64,000 nucleotides of DNA from Warburgia ugandensis (GCA_035236585.1 CP141137.1:11920327-11984326); one strand, 5' to 3'. Positions 11,072-25,094 are shown, counted from the stretch's first letter. Made by a program: numbers and translations. Notes: generated by a model from the sequence alone, not told the origin.

Positions 11072-14000
11072 TAAACATTACACAAGACATCCGATTGTAA
11101 TAACAGTCATAGCTATCAACTATAACTCTGTGTCTGCTTTATCCACTTCAAATACAAATAACTCTTATGTAGTGGGTTTGTTTGTGTTTGGGCTTTGTGC
11201 CAAGTAAATGAAGTATGGCTTTGCAAACATCCAAAGGAATCCTACTTCTTCTCTTCATGCAGAGTATCTCTATTGTATCTTCTTTTCTGAAGACGTATTA
11301 TATTTTTGTTAGAAAATTGGGTAGAGCACATGCTGCTATAGAACATGTTTTTTATGGGGGGGAGAACAATTTGAGGTTAGACTTCCTACCATATTTAGTT
11401 ACCAGGAACATCACTTGGCTGCATATCAATTTTGGATCATGAACTTTTGTCAAGACTTCATTTCCATCTGTCATTGTCTTCATCTCTGTTTGCCGTCCCT
11501 TCTTCTGGTAACTGTGCTTCCTACATCATCTACAGAAAAATTTAAGGGTGACACGTAAGAAGTCATCAAGGAAGAAGATGAAGAAGAAAGGAAACTTGAA
11601 TACATGATAGCAAGACCTTAATTAGTACTATTGATAGAGGCCCAAGTCCAACAATCTAATTTATTGGAGGCCCAAATAAATCTAGTTCTGTAAGGCTATC
11701 CACCAAGTTCAACAGTCCAAATCCATTTACTTCTGCCAGGAATGACCTTCTAATTTATTGCTCATTTTTGTTGTTTATTAAAGAGTCCAATTCTACAAGA
11801 CCATCCAATTCTGTATATATAAGAGCTACAACAACATTACAAGCAGTCTTCTGCCTTGTTATTGTGCCTTCATTGTTTCCCATGCCTTTTCATATATCTA
11901 GGATGTTGTAGATCAACATAAACAAGGGTTTGATGCCACTTAAAAGTATCAAATTGTAAAAGAGCTCTCAACATCCAAAATTATAAAAAAAAAGAAAGTA
12001 ACTCTTAAAGAGAAGAGGGTTTTTTCTTGATGGTCACAAAAGACCTCTCGAAGAGAAGAGTGTAGGTGTAAACCTTGATTCCTTGAGAATTCGTATGCTA
12101 GAAAATGGATAAAGCTTTTTATTGTTTTGTTGAATTAGTCATTTGTTTGTCCTTGTTCTTTGATCACCTCCATCATTTTGTGTGGTTACGACCCCAGTCC
12201 TCCACATTTAACATAGTTACCGCATCTCCTCCTCTGCAGCAAGTTCTGCTGGCCTCATGCTCCACGCTTCCGACATCTAGATGTCAGACCCTTGACGAAG
12301 AAGAGTTGTGGTAGATGCTAAAATTGTTAGGAGGAAGTGTTTAGGCGTGACATTTTGCATATTAACTCAGGTCTGGTTAATGGTGTTTAAATAATTTTTT
12401 TATCAGTCAGACAACGTGTCACGCTTCAACATGACCTCCCAGTAAACGCAGTTTAAGCATCCACAATATCAGAACTTTCAATAAAAATATCCTATTCTTC
12501 AAAAGAGAAAAAATGGTAACACTAACCCGTGTTGCATTGCTAGTTACGACGACCAACACGACCATTCCTTAGTTACTAGATGGAGTTTTTTTTTAATAAT
12601 ATTATTAATTATATTGAGTGATTGACTCTTACTGAAAACAAGACTTCAGAAACATAAATTCAAAGAAACATTAGTTGAAAACAAGCCAAAAGTTCTTCAA
12701 ATTAAGAACTACTCTTAACTCTCGATCGCCAAGCTTGGACTCGAAAGTAGATTCCAATTGGCAGAAGTAAAACATTTGCTTTGATCATAATTTGACCAAG
12801 AAATATAGTCTACTCTATCGAGCATTAATAATAATAACAATAACAATAATAAAACTCTAGTGGAAGACCTCCCTCATCTACTGCAATCAAATTGGAAGTT
12901 TATATGCCCTAAACTTTCTCACATCCTAATTCATCCCCATAAATGAATGACTTTTGTTTCTTCTTATCTATTTCCTTTTTTTTTAGCAACTGATTCTATA
13001 TATAGTTCATACAAAGAAGCCCATCTCTCTATTCTCCTTTGATTTGATATAATGTTTAGGCACGACTAATAAGATTATATATAATGGTTTTTCTTCTTCT
13101 TTTTTTTTAGGGAATAATTATAAAGAAAACTATTAAAAGTATATTTTAATTCCTAAATTTACTTAAGATTTATCAATAAGGAAGAAGTGTCAACTCGAAC
13201 CTCCAACCAAACGTAACAAGAAGAGGCATCATGTGTTGAGCCAAATCTGTCACGGATTGACATATTTAATAATCAAGATGGACAGATATGTGAAAGACAA
13301 ATATACACACAATAAAAGAGACAAAGAGTTACCTGATTGGGCCAAACTTGGGCTACATCTACGGGAGAGGAGGTTTCGCTATCCCATCAAATTACATGAG
13401 AGAGGAGGAAGAGGAAGCTCAAAGCGTCCTCCAACCTTCTCTACATTTAATCTCTCACTCTTTAGCACAAACCAACCCTAACATTACATATATATAGAAT
13501 TCTCACTTGCATAAGTATGAACCATACATGGGTCTATGCCAACACCATGATATCTGCAACCAATCGTGCCTGATAGCTTTTGGCAACATGATGCTTTACT
13601 TCTTTCTACGCTCAAGTTTCTTCGGACTTATTTCTAACTTTGGACAAAAATGTATGTTAATATGACAAGCCTAAAAGCTCAATATAAGTTGTTTTGTCAA
13701 TTTTAGATGGCTGGTCACCGGGTTTTATCTTTCAAATGCGATACCAAATATCACATTCTACAGCTTGGGGAGATCGATTGTCAGCTTGGCATGAATTTTC
13801 AACCAACGGAGAGATTCAACAATGTAGTTAGCTCTGTTGATATAACACCACAATTAATGTAGTTCAGGAGGCACCATTGTGACATTGTGGGCTAATTTTT
13901 GGTCAATCTGGACGGCTGTCTCACGCATCCCGTGTACTGAACCTCCATTAACTCAAAAGTCGCCGCAATATATGTTGCTATCTAAGCATTGAATTAACTG

Positions 14001-15840
14001 CATCATGGTCAGATTGTTGAAAACCACACATGAGCCAAGGTCCAAATTCAGCAAAAATAAGAACCATATAGCATTGTTTCAATAATCTAAATGAGACTGA
14101 CTTTTGGCCAGTGAGATTGACGATCCAGATCAACGAAAACTTGGGCCTAGTATAGTAACAATAGGCAAAGTCACTGGTCTTAAATCCAGCATGGCCCCTC
14201 ACCACTTAAGCTTCCTGCCTTTATTTCTACAGAGCGTTCACATCTGCTGCCACCTACCTTCCCTCATAAATACAAGCACAACATTGTTCCCAAATTATAC
14301 CTAAAAAAAGCATGAACTTGGAGTATGGCCATAATTTCACACCCATTTCATGTCAAGTTGGAAAACCTGACCTTGTTGACTAGGGAAGGTTGAATAAAAG
14401 GCCATTCAAACAACTAGAAATTATTGATGAAAGACCGCCTCCCAGCGCCAAGTTGACTATTTTTTCTCATCACTGACCTCTTCTACTAGCTGGTCTCTCC
14501 TTTTGAGCATCCAATGACCTCGTGCCAAACCCCCAAGGTCTAGAAAATTGTTGCAAGGCATGCCCTGGACTATATGTTCATCAAATTGACCAGAAGAGCA
14601 TACTTGTTGGTTGAAATCGAGTGTGTCAAAAGTTCATCGATTGTTCCACCTTCATTAATAATGGGTCCCAATCTGCTATCTCATCTGAATAAGGTCGAAT
14701 AATGTTTAAATGTTAGAACAAGAGATAGATCGACAGTCAAAATTACGCCAAGTTTTTTTTATTTTCGGAAAGAAAAACCGCAAGAAAGTAATGTCAGACC
14801 ATTTTCTGCTGTAAAAGATGCATACAGATAGTGGATCTTTGGGCCATCAACAACCAATCCTGACACAAAGCCAAATTAAAGCTGATGTTGCTATGAAGTA
14901 GTGATTATGGCTTACTGATTTACAGTAAACTCACTCTTGGAAAAATAACACTTTGGAAGAAGAAATGTACTTCTTTCTACCACACTATTTATTAGTAGTT
15001 CAATACGAAGAATACAAAGAACAGACTGTCGCACTTTTTTGAGGTATTTTCGTGAGTCCTAGAAATGGATGATGGAAAAAATTTGGATTCAAACACAGCA
15101 CAGTTGGGTCAATTATTATGATCTGGCTAAATGCCACTCAAACTCCGTGTGAACTATTGCGTAGAAAAACCTTACTCAGACAAAATGTATAATACAAATT
15201 ACGTAGACCAACAATAAACTATATTAGACTGAACTGTAAATCATTAGATTTTGTTGACTTGCTTGACCCGGAACTATGTGGCAAGTCCATTCCTCTCCCC
15301 ACTTGGACTTTGAATACGGATTTTCGTTTGCTTTTAGATAAATTTTTTTATCCTCCGGCCTGACAAAAACAAATGAGAAAGATGGGATGCTGATCTACAA
15401 CAGAAGAAATCAAGTGATGTCATAAGGGAGGAAGTTGCCCATCAGAACAAGAGGGCGTGGGCTCGTCGCCGTATTTGTGAGGGACATGTCGGTATTGAAC
15501 TGTAGTCGATGACGCCACCTGGGAGAGTTAGAGTCCACCGATGAGGTGGGAAAGCTAGCCTTTCTGAGTCGACACAAGAAATATCCCATATAATTTGGAG
15601 AGTTGGCTTTTTGACTAGTTGGCCATCTGCTTTTAATTTAATTTTTGCTACTTAGTAGTTGCCAATATTAAGGGGGAATGATATAGTTAAACAGCCACTT
15701 TCTAGAAAGAGTGTAATATAGTTAAAACAGCCACTTTCTAGGCCCACTTGAGAAGTGCAAAGAATAGCAAGTTTGTATGTTAGGGAGGTTGGCCCATCTT
15801 CTGTCTCCAGCCGAATGTTATATGACTATGTTATTGTGGT
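11072..15840. other. Intergenic, no gene recognised
   Basis: No frame with a recognisable domain. 11640-11960 has LTR-like character (TATATATAAGAG at about 11814-11825 followed by a pyrimidine-rich leader) but no paired end. AAT/AAC triplet runs lie near 12826-12852. 13200-13500 has a TATA-like run (ATATATATAG, about 13487-13496). The rest appears to be unconserved intergenic DNA. Confidence 0.45.
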
Positions 15841-15854
15841 CAAGGTCGTTTTGT

Positions 15855-16495
15855 GTTCAGACTGAAATCCCAGTCCTTAACTGTGGAGTGGCTAGATTTG
15901 CTACCGAGTTGAATGGCTCAGGCCAGTTTTCGAGTCAACTCGCAAGTTTTATAACTGTGTGCCACATGCATAGCAGTTCGAAACCCTAGCAATCAACTTT
16001 TGTCCATATCGCGGCCTAGCTGTTAGAGTTGTTCCTCTGCTAGGAGCCAAAAGTGAGATGAGTCAAGTTAAGTCCAATTGACTCATTAGAGACTCAGAAA
16101 AAATGACCAAGCTGGATTTTTAATAAAATTCATTGTATTTTTGTGTATGTATTTAGCCATCATTCTTATGCAAATAATAATTGCTAAGGGAGTTAGTAAG
16201 GATGTGTCATGTGTTTTTTGGAGGCATTGTATTCAAAATCCCAGCCCAATTGTCGAGTGAGTTGATTTTCCACCAAGTCGAATAACTCAGATGAGTTTTT
16301 AGGTCACCTTGTGAGTTTTAGAACTATGCGTACCACAAACGCGGTAGTTTGAAACCCTAGTAATCAACTTTTATTCGTATCCTAGTCAAGTGGTCGAGTG
16401 ACTCGATCTGCTACAAGTCCATTTGTGAGTTTATTACTGCATACCAACCACATACTAGTTTCGACCTACCCTAGCAATCCACTTTGCTCGTCAAG
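15855..16495. repeat. Diverged tandem repeats, ~115-170 bp units
   Basis: Three units begin near 15855, 16228 and 16385. Shared blocks are AAATCCCAGTCC/AAAATCCCAGCCC, a GAGTTGAATGGCTCAG/CGAATAACTCAGATGAG block, CTCGCAAGTTTTATAACT/CTTGTGAGTTTTAGAACT, and GAAACCCTAG(C/T)AATCAACTTTT. The third unit is shortened. No frame is shared between the units. Confidence 0.55.
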
Positions 16496-16843
16496 AAGAT
16501 CAGGCCAGATTTCAATTGAGTTTGATTGGGTGATCGTGTCAGTTTGAAGACAAAACCCGCATGTGGTTTGCCTGTCATTCCATGTTTGGTCATTTAATTA
16601 AAGGCCAAGAAGATTAGCTCAGATTCACTTGTGTTAACATGGGGTCATTATGTTAATTTGATTTCTATAGTCAAGAATATGATTTTACTCTCTTATTGGA
16701 TTTGGTCAATGGGTGAAGGGTGGAAAAAATCAGGTCAGATTACAATTAAGTTAACTTGGGTGATCAATCAGTCTCGTATCCAGCTTAGCATATAGTTATA
16801 TTTCTTAACCTTGATTTAATTTTATTTTTATTTTCTATGTTTT

Positions 16844-16942
16844 ATGTGTAAGGTTAAACTGCGTAATATTGACTCTTATAATCCGCCCCTTTTACGGACC
16901 ATGCATACGCGGGAGCTTCATGCACCAAAACTGCCTCTTTTG
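16844..16942 (+). mobile_element. 5'-truncated Au-type SINE
   Basis: Contains AAACTGCGTAATATTGACTC, ATAATCCGCCCC, GGGAGCTTCATGCACC and ACTGCCTCTTTT, the 3' half of the Au SINE. It is flanked by TTTTCTATGTTTT at 16831-16843 and 16943-16955, a 13-bp duplication, so it inserted already truncated. Confidence 0.75.
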
Positions 16943-16955
16943 TTTTCTATGTTTT

Positions 16956-18144
16956 GCGTATATAGATCAACCTAGTAACCTTTAGTTAAGCAACTAGTCG
17001 AAGGAGTCGCTAAGTAGACTTGACCCAATGCCTGGTGAGAAGGCAGCCTGAGCGTCCCGAGCATGGTGGAGATATACAACCATTTCTAATCCTTGATTTT
17101 CTGCTTGAAATTTGCGGAAAATCTTTTTTTAAAGTAGATGGTCAATTTGACTTCCTTCCCATCAATCCAAGTTAAGCAGTAGCTTTGTAACAAGATTATA
17201 CTTAAACAAAAAGTAGGGTTAGGTTTGTGTGTTTGATAGGATCACATGGTTGGAACCAGAAATCAAGATGACTGTCCAGGTCAGCTTGAGACATGTCACT
17301 GGTCAAAGATCCCATCAATGTATGGCTGCTATTTAAAAGTCGTCCACTTTCATTTCTTTTCTGTGAACGGGGTGAGAGAGGCAGGTCGGTGGACAAATAG
17401 GTCCCACTTTATTCCTTGGAAGAATCCTACTCTATTGAAGCCGTCCGATTGACAAGTAAGGAAGTCCATCCAATGGACTAAAGTCGAGGGATAGGCGTCG
17501 GTAGCTGTTTTGTCGACATGAGTACCTGTGGTGACTTGTCTTAAAAGGACGTTTTGACAGAGCTCTTCATGTGCTTTCTCTTTCCCCTTCCCCTTCCTTT
17601 ACTATTTTCTTTCCCTTTTTCAGGGAAGATATTAGTCACGAGGGTAAAAGGTTGAACCAGAAAGCTATGACATTACATGCTTAGCGGAATCCTGTATTGT
17701 AACATTAGTTGGTCTTCGGGTGGTCTAGTAAATGAACTTTTGTTCAATTTGTTACACTACTGTCTGTAAGTACGGTATTGGTTTAAAGGTAAGGATCATG
17801 ATATACTGTTTGGCCGAACAAGAACAATGAGTGGAGAAGGCACTATGAAGTATTCGTCTACTGATTTTTCAAGAAAAAGTACCCATTAGGTGGCTTGCTG
17901 TGAAATATTGTTCTCCTCTTAGTCTCCCTATCCAAGCCATTGAAGAACACTACTAGTCGAAGTTGATGATTACAGGTTGCAGATTCTGGAGTCTCCATGT
18001 CGGGGGCCAACCATTACTGATCCATAATCGGACAAGGCAGTACTAGTGCCCGGTGGATCTCTATTCATGTTTTTGGACAAAAGTTTGATCGCATTTTAAA
18101 ACAAATGTGGGCTATTTTTTAAGTGGCATGGAGTGTGCATCAAT
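16956..18144. other. Intergenic, no gene recognised
   Basis: No domain-bearing frame. A pyrimidine-rich stretch lies at 17577-17622. Nothing else is supported. Confidence 0.5.
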
Positions 18145-18816
18145 TAGGGGTGGTAAATCGTATCTGCAAGTTGTGTTTGTGTAGCGTCGAAGCTGACTCA
18201 TTAGAGTATATGAGTTGACACAAATATGACACGGTTAATAATCACGTCAAGAACCCGTGACTAAAATAGCAATTATCAAACGAGTTGATAGGACATGATT
18301 TGTATAACACGATTTGAAGGAATGTATTATATCTGATGGTTATCCAAAAATTATCTTATATTCTAATTAATATGAGATGATTTTATATTGTTATAAGAAT
18401 ATATGACCGTTTTTGAAAAATTATACTATATTTTTATAATAATATAGGATAATTTTTTAAAAATTATCTTATATATTTTTTAAAAACTATAAAATGATAT
18501 TTGAAAAACTGTCATATATTCTTATTGTAATATAGGACAGTTCATAAAAAAACTATCTTATATTTAAATATAATATAGGATTGTTTCAAACATAAGAGGT
18601 TAACTAGTAGTGCGTGAGATGGCTCAATATGATGAGTTAGCAGGTTGCGAGTCAAATGGGTTAATATTGATTGACTTGAACATGACATGATTTTTGTCAT
18701 ATTATTTTTAAGTTGACTTAAAAATAACACAAACACGATATGACTTGACCCTAATCTTCAAACTCATATTGAATTTGGATTATATTATCGTGTCATGTCA
18801 TATTTTAACTCCCTTA
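18145..18816. mobile_element. Non-autonomous hAT-type element
   Basis: The ends TAGGGGTGGTAAA and (complement of) TAAGGGAGTTAAA match at about 10 of 13 positions, the hAT style. The 8-bp flanks GCATCAAT (18137-18144) and GCATTAAT (18817-18824) differ by one base. Length is 672 bp with no transposase frame. The middle (about 18345-18612) is a run of short inverted TATCTTATAT-type repeats that ends ACTAGTAGTG, a CACTA-like terminus. Confidence 0.65.
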
Positions 18817-21540
18817 GCATTAATCACACCGAAGATGCGAGCTAATGCATCCATCCATGTGTTTGGTTGACGACGAAAAACGTCACGAGGCCAACGTCCC
18901 ATTATCCTAATTGCTTTCGGAAGCGACAAGTCGCCAACCTTGTTACATCGATCAGGTACTTGCTCTCCATTTAGGGGTCGACACCCACCCCATCCCTGCC
19001 AGGCTGCTAATGGTAAATGGAAGTACTTACACGAAACGCCCGCTACAGAGCCCAATTGCACCGGTGACAGTGAACTACTGCAAGTCCCATGTTCTAGTTA
19101 TTACTTACAATATCAGACGTATGTGATCCGATGCTCCATGGAGGTATAAAGTTTTCTAAAGTTGCAAACGAAACAGATGCTCAAAGAAGGACCATAAACA
19201 TTACAAGCTTTGTGCATGCCGAACATATTCCAGTCTCTTTCTCCTTTACATGAAACCCATCTCCTTCAACCCGGCTCTAACAGTGGGATGGCATGTCTCA
19301 TCTTCCATTCATGTGACCGTGCTGATTATCACACCGGCACTACCACATCCCAGCCCATGCCTAACCTTAGTAACCTTACTTTAGACTATGCGATAGTCAA
19401 AACAAACGTAAAATGTGGTTTTTTATATTGACGACTAGATTAACTTGACATGTAAGGAGTTTGTGATATTATAATAGTTGTAGTTAGGGAGGGAGTGAGT
19501 GAGGGATATTTGTGGTGAATGCGGACCACGCGCTAGGCCAGTTGGGAACGATAAGGACGTTTAGGTCACTGGCTTGTGTGTTGTAGAAAGGTATAAAGAA
19601 TATAAAATCTAGTATCAGGAATCTAGAAAAAGTATCTCAATATACTATAAAAAGCGAAAGATCTATCTCTCTCTCTCTTTACATTGCCATTGAAAATTCA
19701 AAGAGGTGTTATACAACTCACGGGATAAACCCAAATAATCTTGTTGGGCTTTTATTATGACCAATTGAACAAGATCACATACATTTATCCACAACTTGCT
19801 CTTGAGAGCGATTGGGGTGAGTAGAACAGCACCTACGGACTTATCCTCACGCCCGATACGAAAACTTCCAAATCTTGCTCGTTCTCTTTCTTTCTCTTAT
19901 AATATTTTTTCTTGCTACATACAAATCCTACATATAAAATGGTTTTTTGAACCATATATTACAGATGGCTAAATGAATAAGCCGGGCTGAGATTTCCTGA
20001 TCCCTGATTAATTTAGATAAGCCACAGAACAAAACCTCTTACATTGGAGATCCTAGTCCTTGTCCTCTGAATGGTAAATTATTTTACTGTCCACTCTAAA
20101 AAATGAAAAGGAAATAAGTGCTACGATAATGTTGAATGGATAAGATTTTGTTTGGCATAGATCATGTATGACAAAACATAGAAGGCAAACGGTTTGCATC
20201 ACCAGACATATAGGCCTTGCTGGTACTTTTACCCACCCATACTGTTTGTTGAAATAAAGTTTGAAAAATATATTTATTTATTTATGCAAAGGTTGTGTAT
20301 GCATGTATCATGCATGTCGACTTAGATTGACAAAATAAACTACACGGGAAACGTCAGTTTTGTATTAGAATGACCAGTAATTATGGTGAGCAGAAAAAGA
20401 AAAAGGAAAAAGATTGACATTGGCTATACGTCCACCATATTATTGGTGAATTATATCAATACAAAGAGATATGTGGTTGTCACGTAGATGATTTAGACGC
20501 CGGACCAAACAATTGGCCAAATATGATGACCATAAATTCCGGACAGTCCAATGCTAGGTCTGAATGAAAATGGACAAATTAAAGACTCTAATTTGAATAC
20601 ACACCTTCTTTTTTTTATAAGTTTCCTTTGGCTCGGTCTAGGTGGCAAGGCCCTTGAGATACACTGATAGGAAGAAGGAAGATAGAAGACAGGAAAGACT
20701 TTTTTTTTTTTTTTTTTTTTTTTCTAATGAAGAAAGGGTTTGAAACTTTAAGTCGTTTTTAGCCCTTGAGGAATAGTATGGTTTGAACTTTGCTTACTCC
20801 CTCAAGCAATAGTCATTATGGCTATTTAAAAGTTCATATTTATAGATGAATCATAATAGGCTACTCCTGAAATAATTCCTATATTAAGTGCTAACTTAAA
20901 ATAAAAATAGATTGCATATAAAATTAGCATAAAAAGATAACTAATTAACAAATTTTTTATTAGATTGAAATTACTATATTAGCCATTAATATACTAAACT
21001 TTAAAATAACATTATAAGGTTATTTCTATACTAATTAATATTTTTTGTTCTTGATCCAATGATGGCATCTATGTATAAAAGTTGATATCATGTCAATAAG
21101 ATTCAGTTCTTTAAAATGAAAACCAATGATGTGCTATTCATTCTAATTGAATAACCATACCCTAATTTTTCTGTTTGATTCCTATCAGTTTTGTATTTCT
21201 GAGTGTACCGTTTACAACCCTGGGCAATTAAGACTCCAAAATCCAGCATCCTAAAGGAACATTTGTACATCTAAATTCATTGAGCACTTATCAATCTTAC
21301 ATACTGATTAAAGTGAATGACTACATCCTACAAGTGCTTCCAACAGATAACTAAAACCATCGCTTAAAAAGAACCAAATACCAAATTGTATCGCCAAAAT
21401 CTAACATTCCATCAAATACAAATATTCAGCAAAAGTATATTCCTCACCATACCAATTTATGGATAAAAAAAATTAGGGATTGAATTTTAGCTTTCCTACT
21501 TCAGATATATAATATCAATTTTCATCTCTTGGTCTATTGC
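18817..21540. other. Intergenic, no gene recognised
   Basis: Frames at 18911-19149 and 19210-19431 lack recognisable domains. A short CT run lies near 19666-19679. A 23-base poly(T) at 20701-20723 could be the tail of an antisense retroposed copy, but no body was identified. The interval 20860-21060 is very AT-rich. Confidence 0.45.
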
Positions 21541-21921
21541 ACCCATCTCAGCCAAATTGTCCACTATGTCATTAGCAAATTGAGGAATATCTTAGGTGTA
21601 AGATTGTCTTTTAGCAAGAAAAACTTGGATTTCATCCATAATTTGATCAAACCTCCAAATAATTAAAATAGGCTCTTGAATCCAATTGATAACCACTTTA
21701 GGATCTCCCTCCATGAATAGAGGCAAGACCAAGAAGATTTTGTCTAAGAGAACACCTATTTTTCTATTGATTAGTTCAACATCAATGGCATCTTTTTTCC
21801 CCAATAGGCCTTGAAAATTCAAAAAGGGTGTTACCTTAATTATCTCAAATAACTCCTCTAATACTGACAAATTGAAAGTTTCTAATACATACCCCATCAA
21901 ATTTGAGTTTGATTCACCCAA
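21541..21921 (-). pseudogene. LINE RNase H-like domain relic
   Basis: The minus-strand frame 21921-21592 (109 residues) contains EGDPKVVINWIQ, then WRFDQIMDEIQVFLAKRQS. A continuation past a stop reads FANDIVDNLAEMGA. This order (acidic EGD, the W-x-x-I helix, then the ANDVAD-L-A segment) is the RNase H-like (RVT_3) domain found at the end of many plant non-LTR elements and related host-annotated proteins. The upstream RT part is absent and the 3' part is stop-broken, so it is a relic. Confidence 0.5.
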
Positions 21922-22318
21922 TTAATTTCTTGAAGAGATTCTTCTTAGAAATATTTGTCTAATATAGCACAACAAGCTACAAGTGTTTTATTTTACTTGA
22001 AAGTTGATGTACTCCATTTTCATCCAACCAAAGGACCCAAAAATTTGTCGAAATGCACCATGGTATAGTTTCTCAATAAAAATTTGATCTTTTCCACCAT
22101 GCTGATATAAGTTCTATAAAAATGTACCAGATTTTCAAAATCAATATAAATGTTTGATTTTAATTATAGTAATGATACTGATCAATATAAAATCCTAATT
22201 ATACTTTGTATCAAACTTTTTACAAAATGTTTGGCACAAATATTCTTGCAGAATTATTTTTGAATCCAAAAATTTATGAATATGGTCCAAACAATTGATT
22301 ACATAAATCAGTGATCCC

Positions 22319-22321
<3 letters not shown>

Positions 22322-22379
<58 letters not shown>
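22322..22379. repeat. (CT)n microsatellite
   Basis: 58 bases of CT. The apparent Arg/Glu-repeat frame on the minus strand is a translation of this tract, not a protein. Confidence 0.95.
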
Positions 22380-22382
<3 letters not shown>

Positions 22383-23834
22383 GGAAAATATTTTAACTTG
22401 CACAAACTAAATACTTTGTAGAAGATGTGCTGCAAATGCCACTTTTTGAAGATAGCTAAGTCCTCCAAAATGTGTAAGGAATCTTAGCAACTCTATCTCC
22501 AAGATTCAACCTAACTAGACTCATTCTTTTGCCTTCATTAGTTTGAACTACAAGCTATGCTGGTACTTTGATTTCCAATTTGTGCATGCCTTTTAAAATT
22601 AAAAAAGTCTCATTTCTCTATTTTTTATTATCTAAGAACCTTTAAATCAAATAATATGATTTTATTCAAAAACATTTATTTTTTCTGTAAAAAATGTCCA
22701 AGAAAAAATTACATGTAGATTTTGAAAGTAGGATAATGTGAAAAATACAATCAGAACTCAAATCATCTAAGAAATAAAATCAAAGATCAAGAATCTATAG
22801 TTTCAAAACGAAGCTGAATATCATGTAAATACTACAATTAGGTAAACTCATATGAATAATTATAACTTCGCAAGATCAATAATTATGATACTAGAGTGCT
22901 AGAAGATCGATACTCTAAGGTCTTGTCTTTTTAGCTTAAATTTCAAAACCAGAGAACTTCATAACTGAAAGAACCCTTGAAAGAGACTGCCTCTAACTGG
23001 ATATACTATTAAATAATAAAGCAAAGAATTTCTCTAACTAGGCAAACTTTGGAGGAGAAGAGAGAGTGTAGAGAATTTCATTAAATGGGCAAACTTCAGA
23101 GAACATTAACCAGGCACTACAGGAAAAGAAGAGGAGTAGGTGCATTAGAATGACTAAGGAGCACCAGTTATATAGGGATCATGGGTAGATGTACCTCAAA
23201 CCCCAAAAAACCACTCCAGTATAACAGTTAAATCATTTAATAAATTTCAAAACAAAAATTATTACAATATATAATTGATTACTAGAGTAATAAAGACAAA
23301 GTGATTACAAAGAAAAAGGTTAAATTAAATATTATAACTGTTATGCATTTATACATATAATAGCTGTCCATGTAATGGTTATATAATTCAAAAGAGCCCT
23401 TTGCCATTTAATTTAAAGTAAATTGTCTCTTTCTCTCTCTATAAGTGAAGCTTATTTTTTTGATGATGCATAGTATTCATTTCATGGGTCCAGCTTGATA
23501 AGCTATGCTTCCGGCCCTCAAATGTCTCATGCATTAGATATTCCCAGCCAATTTCTACAATGTGTATTTGTTTTTTTTTTTAATGAAAGGGTAATATAAT
23601 TTATTGGGGACAAAGAGCCATCATCGCGGCCTTACATATCAACTCCCTGATGGAGGTTACGAGGGCCGAGGTAAAAAGGCAGATAGCAACAGAAAAACAA
23701 ATCCAATCTCTACAATGGTACTTTTGACTCTCTTTTTTTTAAAATGAGAAATGTATCGACAATATTGAAAAGTGTTGAATCTTTTCAGCCGTCCATTTTA
23801 CACCTAACACTGATAATTTGTAGGATTATTTAGT
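22380..23834. other. Intergenic with repeat relics
   Basis: 22440-22560 resembles the start of the paired repeat at 52.1 kb (ordered words about CTATCTCC, ATTCAACC, CTAGACTC). 23570-23650 reads on the minus strand as a LINE-like 3' end: a CCCCAATAAATTATATTACC block, then TTTCATTAAAAAAAAAAAC. No gene was recognised. Confidence 0.35.
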
Positions 23835-23945
23835 AGCAAAGATTTTTGAGATCATGGGTTCAAAGTATGGAAACAGCCAAAATTTAAGAAAAGGCTACAT
23901 ATTATTGACTTTTGTGGTCCGCTACTTCCCTGAACCCCACATATA
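23835..23945 (+). mobile_element. Au-type SINE fragment
   Basis: Contains GAGATCATGGGTTCAAAG, GGAAACAGCC, AAGGCTACATATTATTGAC and TTTGTGGTCCGC, the core Au blocks. The first ~30 and last ~20 bases are missing or decayed. Confidence 0.65.
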
Positions 23946-24458
23946 AAGCACACACACTTGCACACATAGCATTATGTAACAAGCTACAGTAGCATTATTT
24001 TGATGCCTCCCAATACTGTCTGAGGTGCATGAATCTGGATAACAACATGCAAAACGTCTTGGCACGATCTGCGTCTGCTTTCAATAAATTTCACATCTAA
24101 ATCTACGATGTATGAATAGAAAACTACGGCCAAATGCAGATAAATATATCCACAGTAACTTTAAACTTCCTGAGCTGCTGACTAGAGCGTGTGCAACATA
24201 GCTTATGGTTTCTAGAAAAGATACCTCAAATCCTCCAATTTGAATTTTAAACCAACTCTGTTAGCCACAAAGTCATGGATGATGGCTCCCATCACAAGAA
24301 CCAGTAGTTTTCTAAGCAAATGGCGATTAAATATTACTGCCACAACAGAAGATATAATTAAATAATGAAATGGATCAGTAGGGCCTTAAGAAAATTCGCT
24401 CTTCTTGTCTCTTGTGTGCCTCTTCCCTGTTTTAACACAAAATAATCACTTCTTTCAA

Positions 24459-24509
<51 letters not shown>
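24459..24509. repeat. Compound (TG)n(GA)n microsatellite
   Basis: About 11 TG units are followed directly by about 14 GA units. The surrounding interval 23946-25094 has no recognised gene. On the minus strand, GGGTTCAAATCC near 24905-24925 is a lone Pol III B-box-like word without a tRNA fold. Confidence 0.9.
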
Positions 24510-25094
24510 ATCAAATGAGGATATTTTTATTTTTATTTCCATACACCAGCCTATAGTCCACCAAGTGAAGAAAGGCCCCAAAAAATGTCATTTCCGTCAT
24601 CATGCTAGAAGCTGAAAAGGATAAGCACGTTTGAATCGGATGCTTAAAATAAGATAGCCAAAAAAAGTGGAAAGAAAAACGAAAATATCAACAATTTCCA
24701 TGTTCCTAGCTTTGTGGAGTGGGAAGTGCAAACACAGCCTTACATGTCCCCGTTCAACCTGCCAGAATCATGTTGTAGTATGTGATAAATATAGTTTTAT
24801 TGAAAGTTTTCAATATGTACATACAATATAATATTGCCTATGTACACCAAAAATATTATTTGCTGTCCCTTGTTTCTTTATTTTGTTCCTGGATTGGTAA
24901 CCGATGGATTTGAACCCATGACCTCCTCAAGAGGTAGGCTCCATTAAGTGAAAAATGGACTGTTCAACAAATATATAATGTGTGCATGTACCTCTCTGCA
25001 CTCAAATTAGAAGCAAAGGCAACTAAGAATGAAGAAAATTTGTTCCCCATTCGTAACGACGGCTTTTAATGTTATCTTTTTAGTCTATTTTTTA

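Noticed and set aside
24888..24930. tRNA-like word GGGTTCAAATCC on the minus strand
   Set aside because: Only a B-box-like match; no cloverleaf arms or A box at the right spacing.
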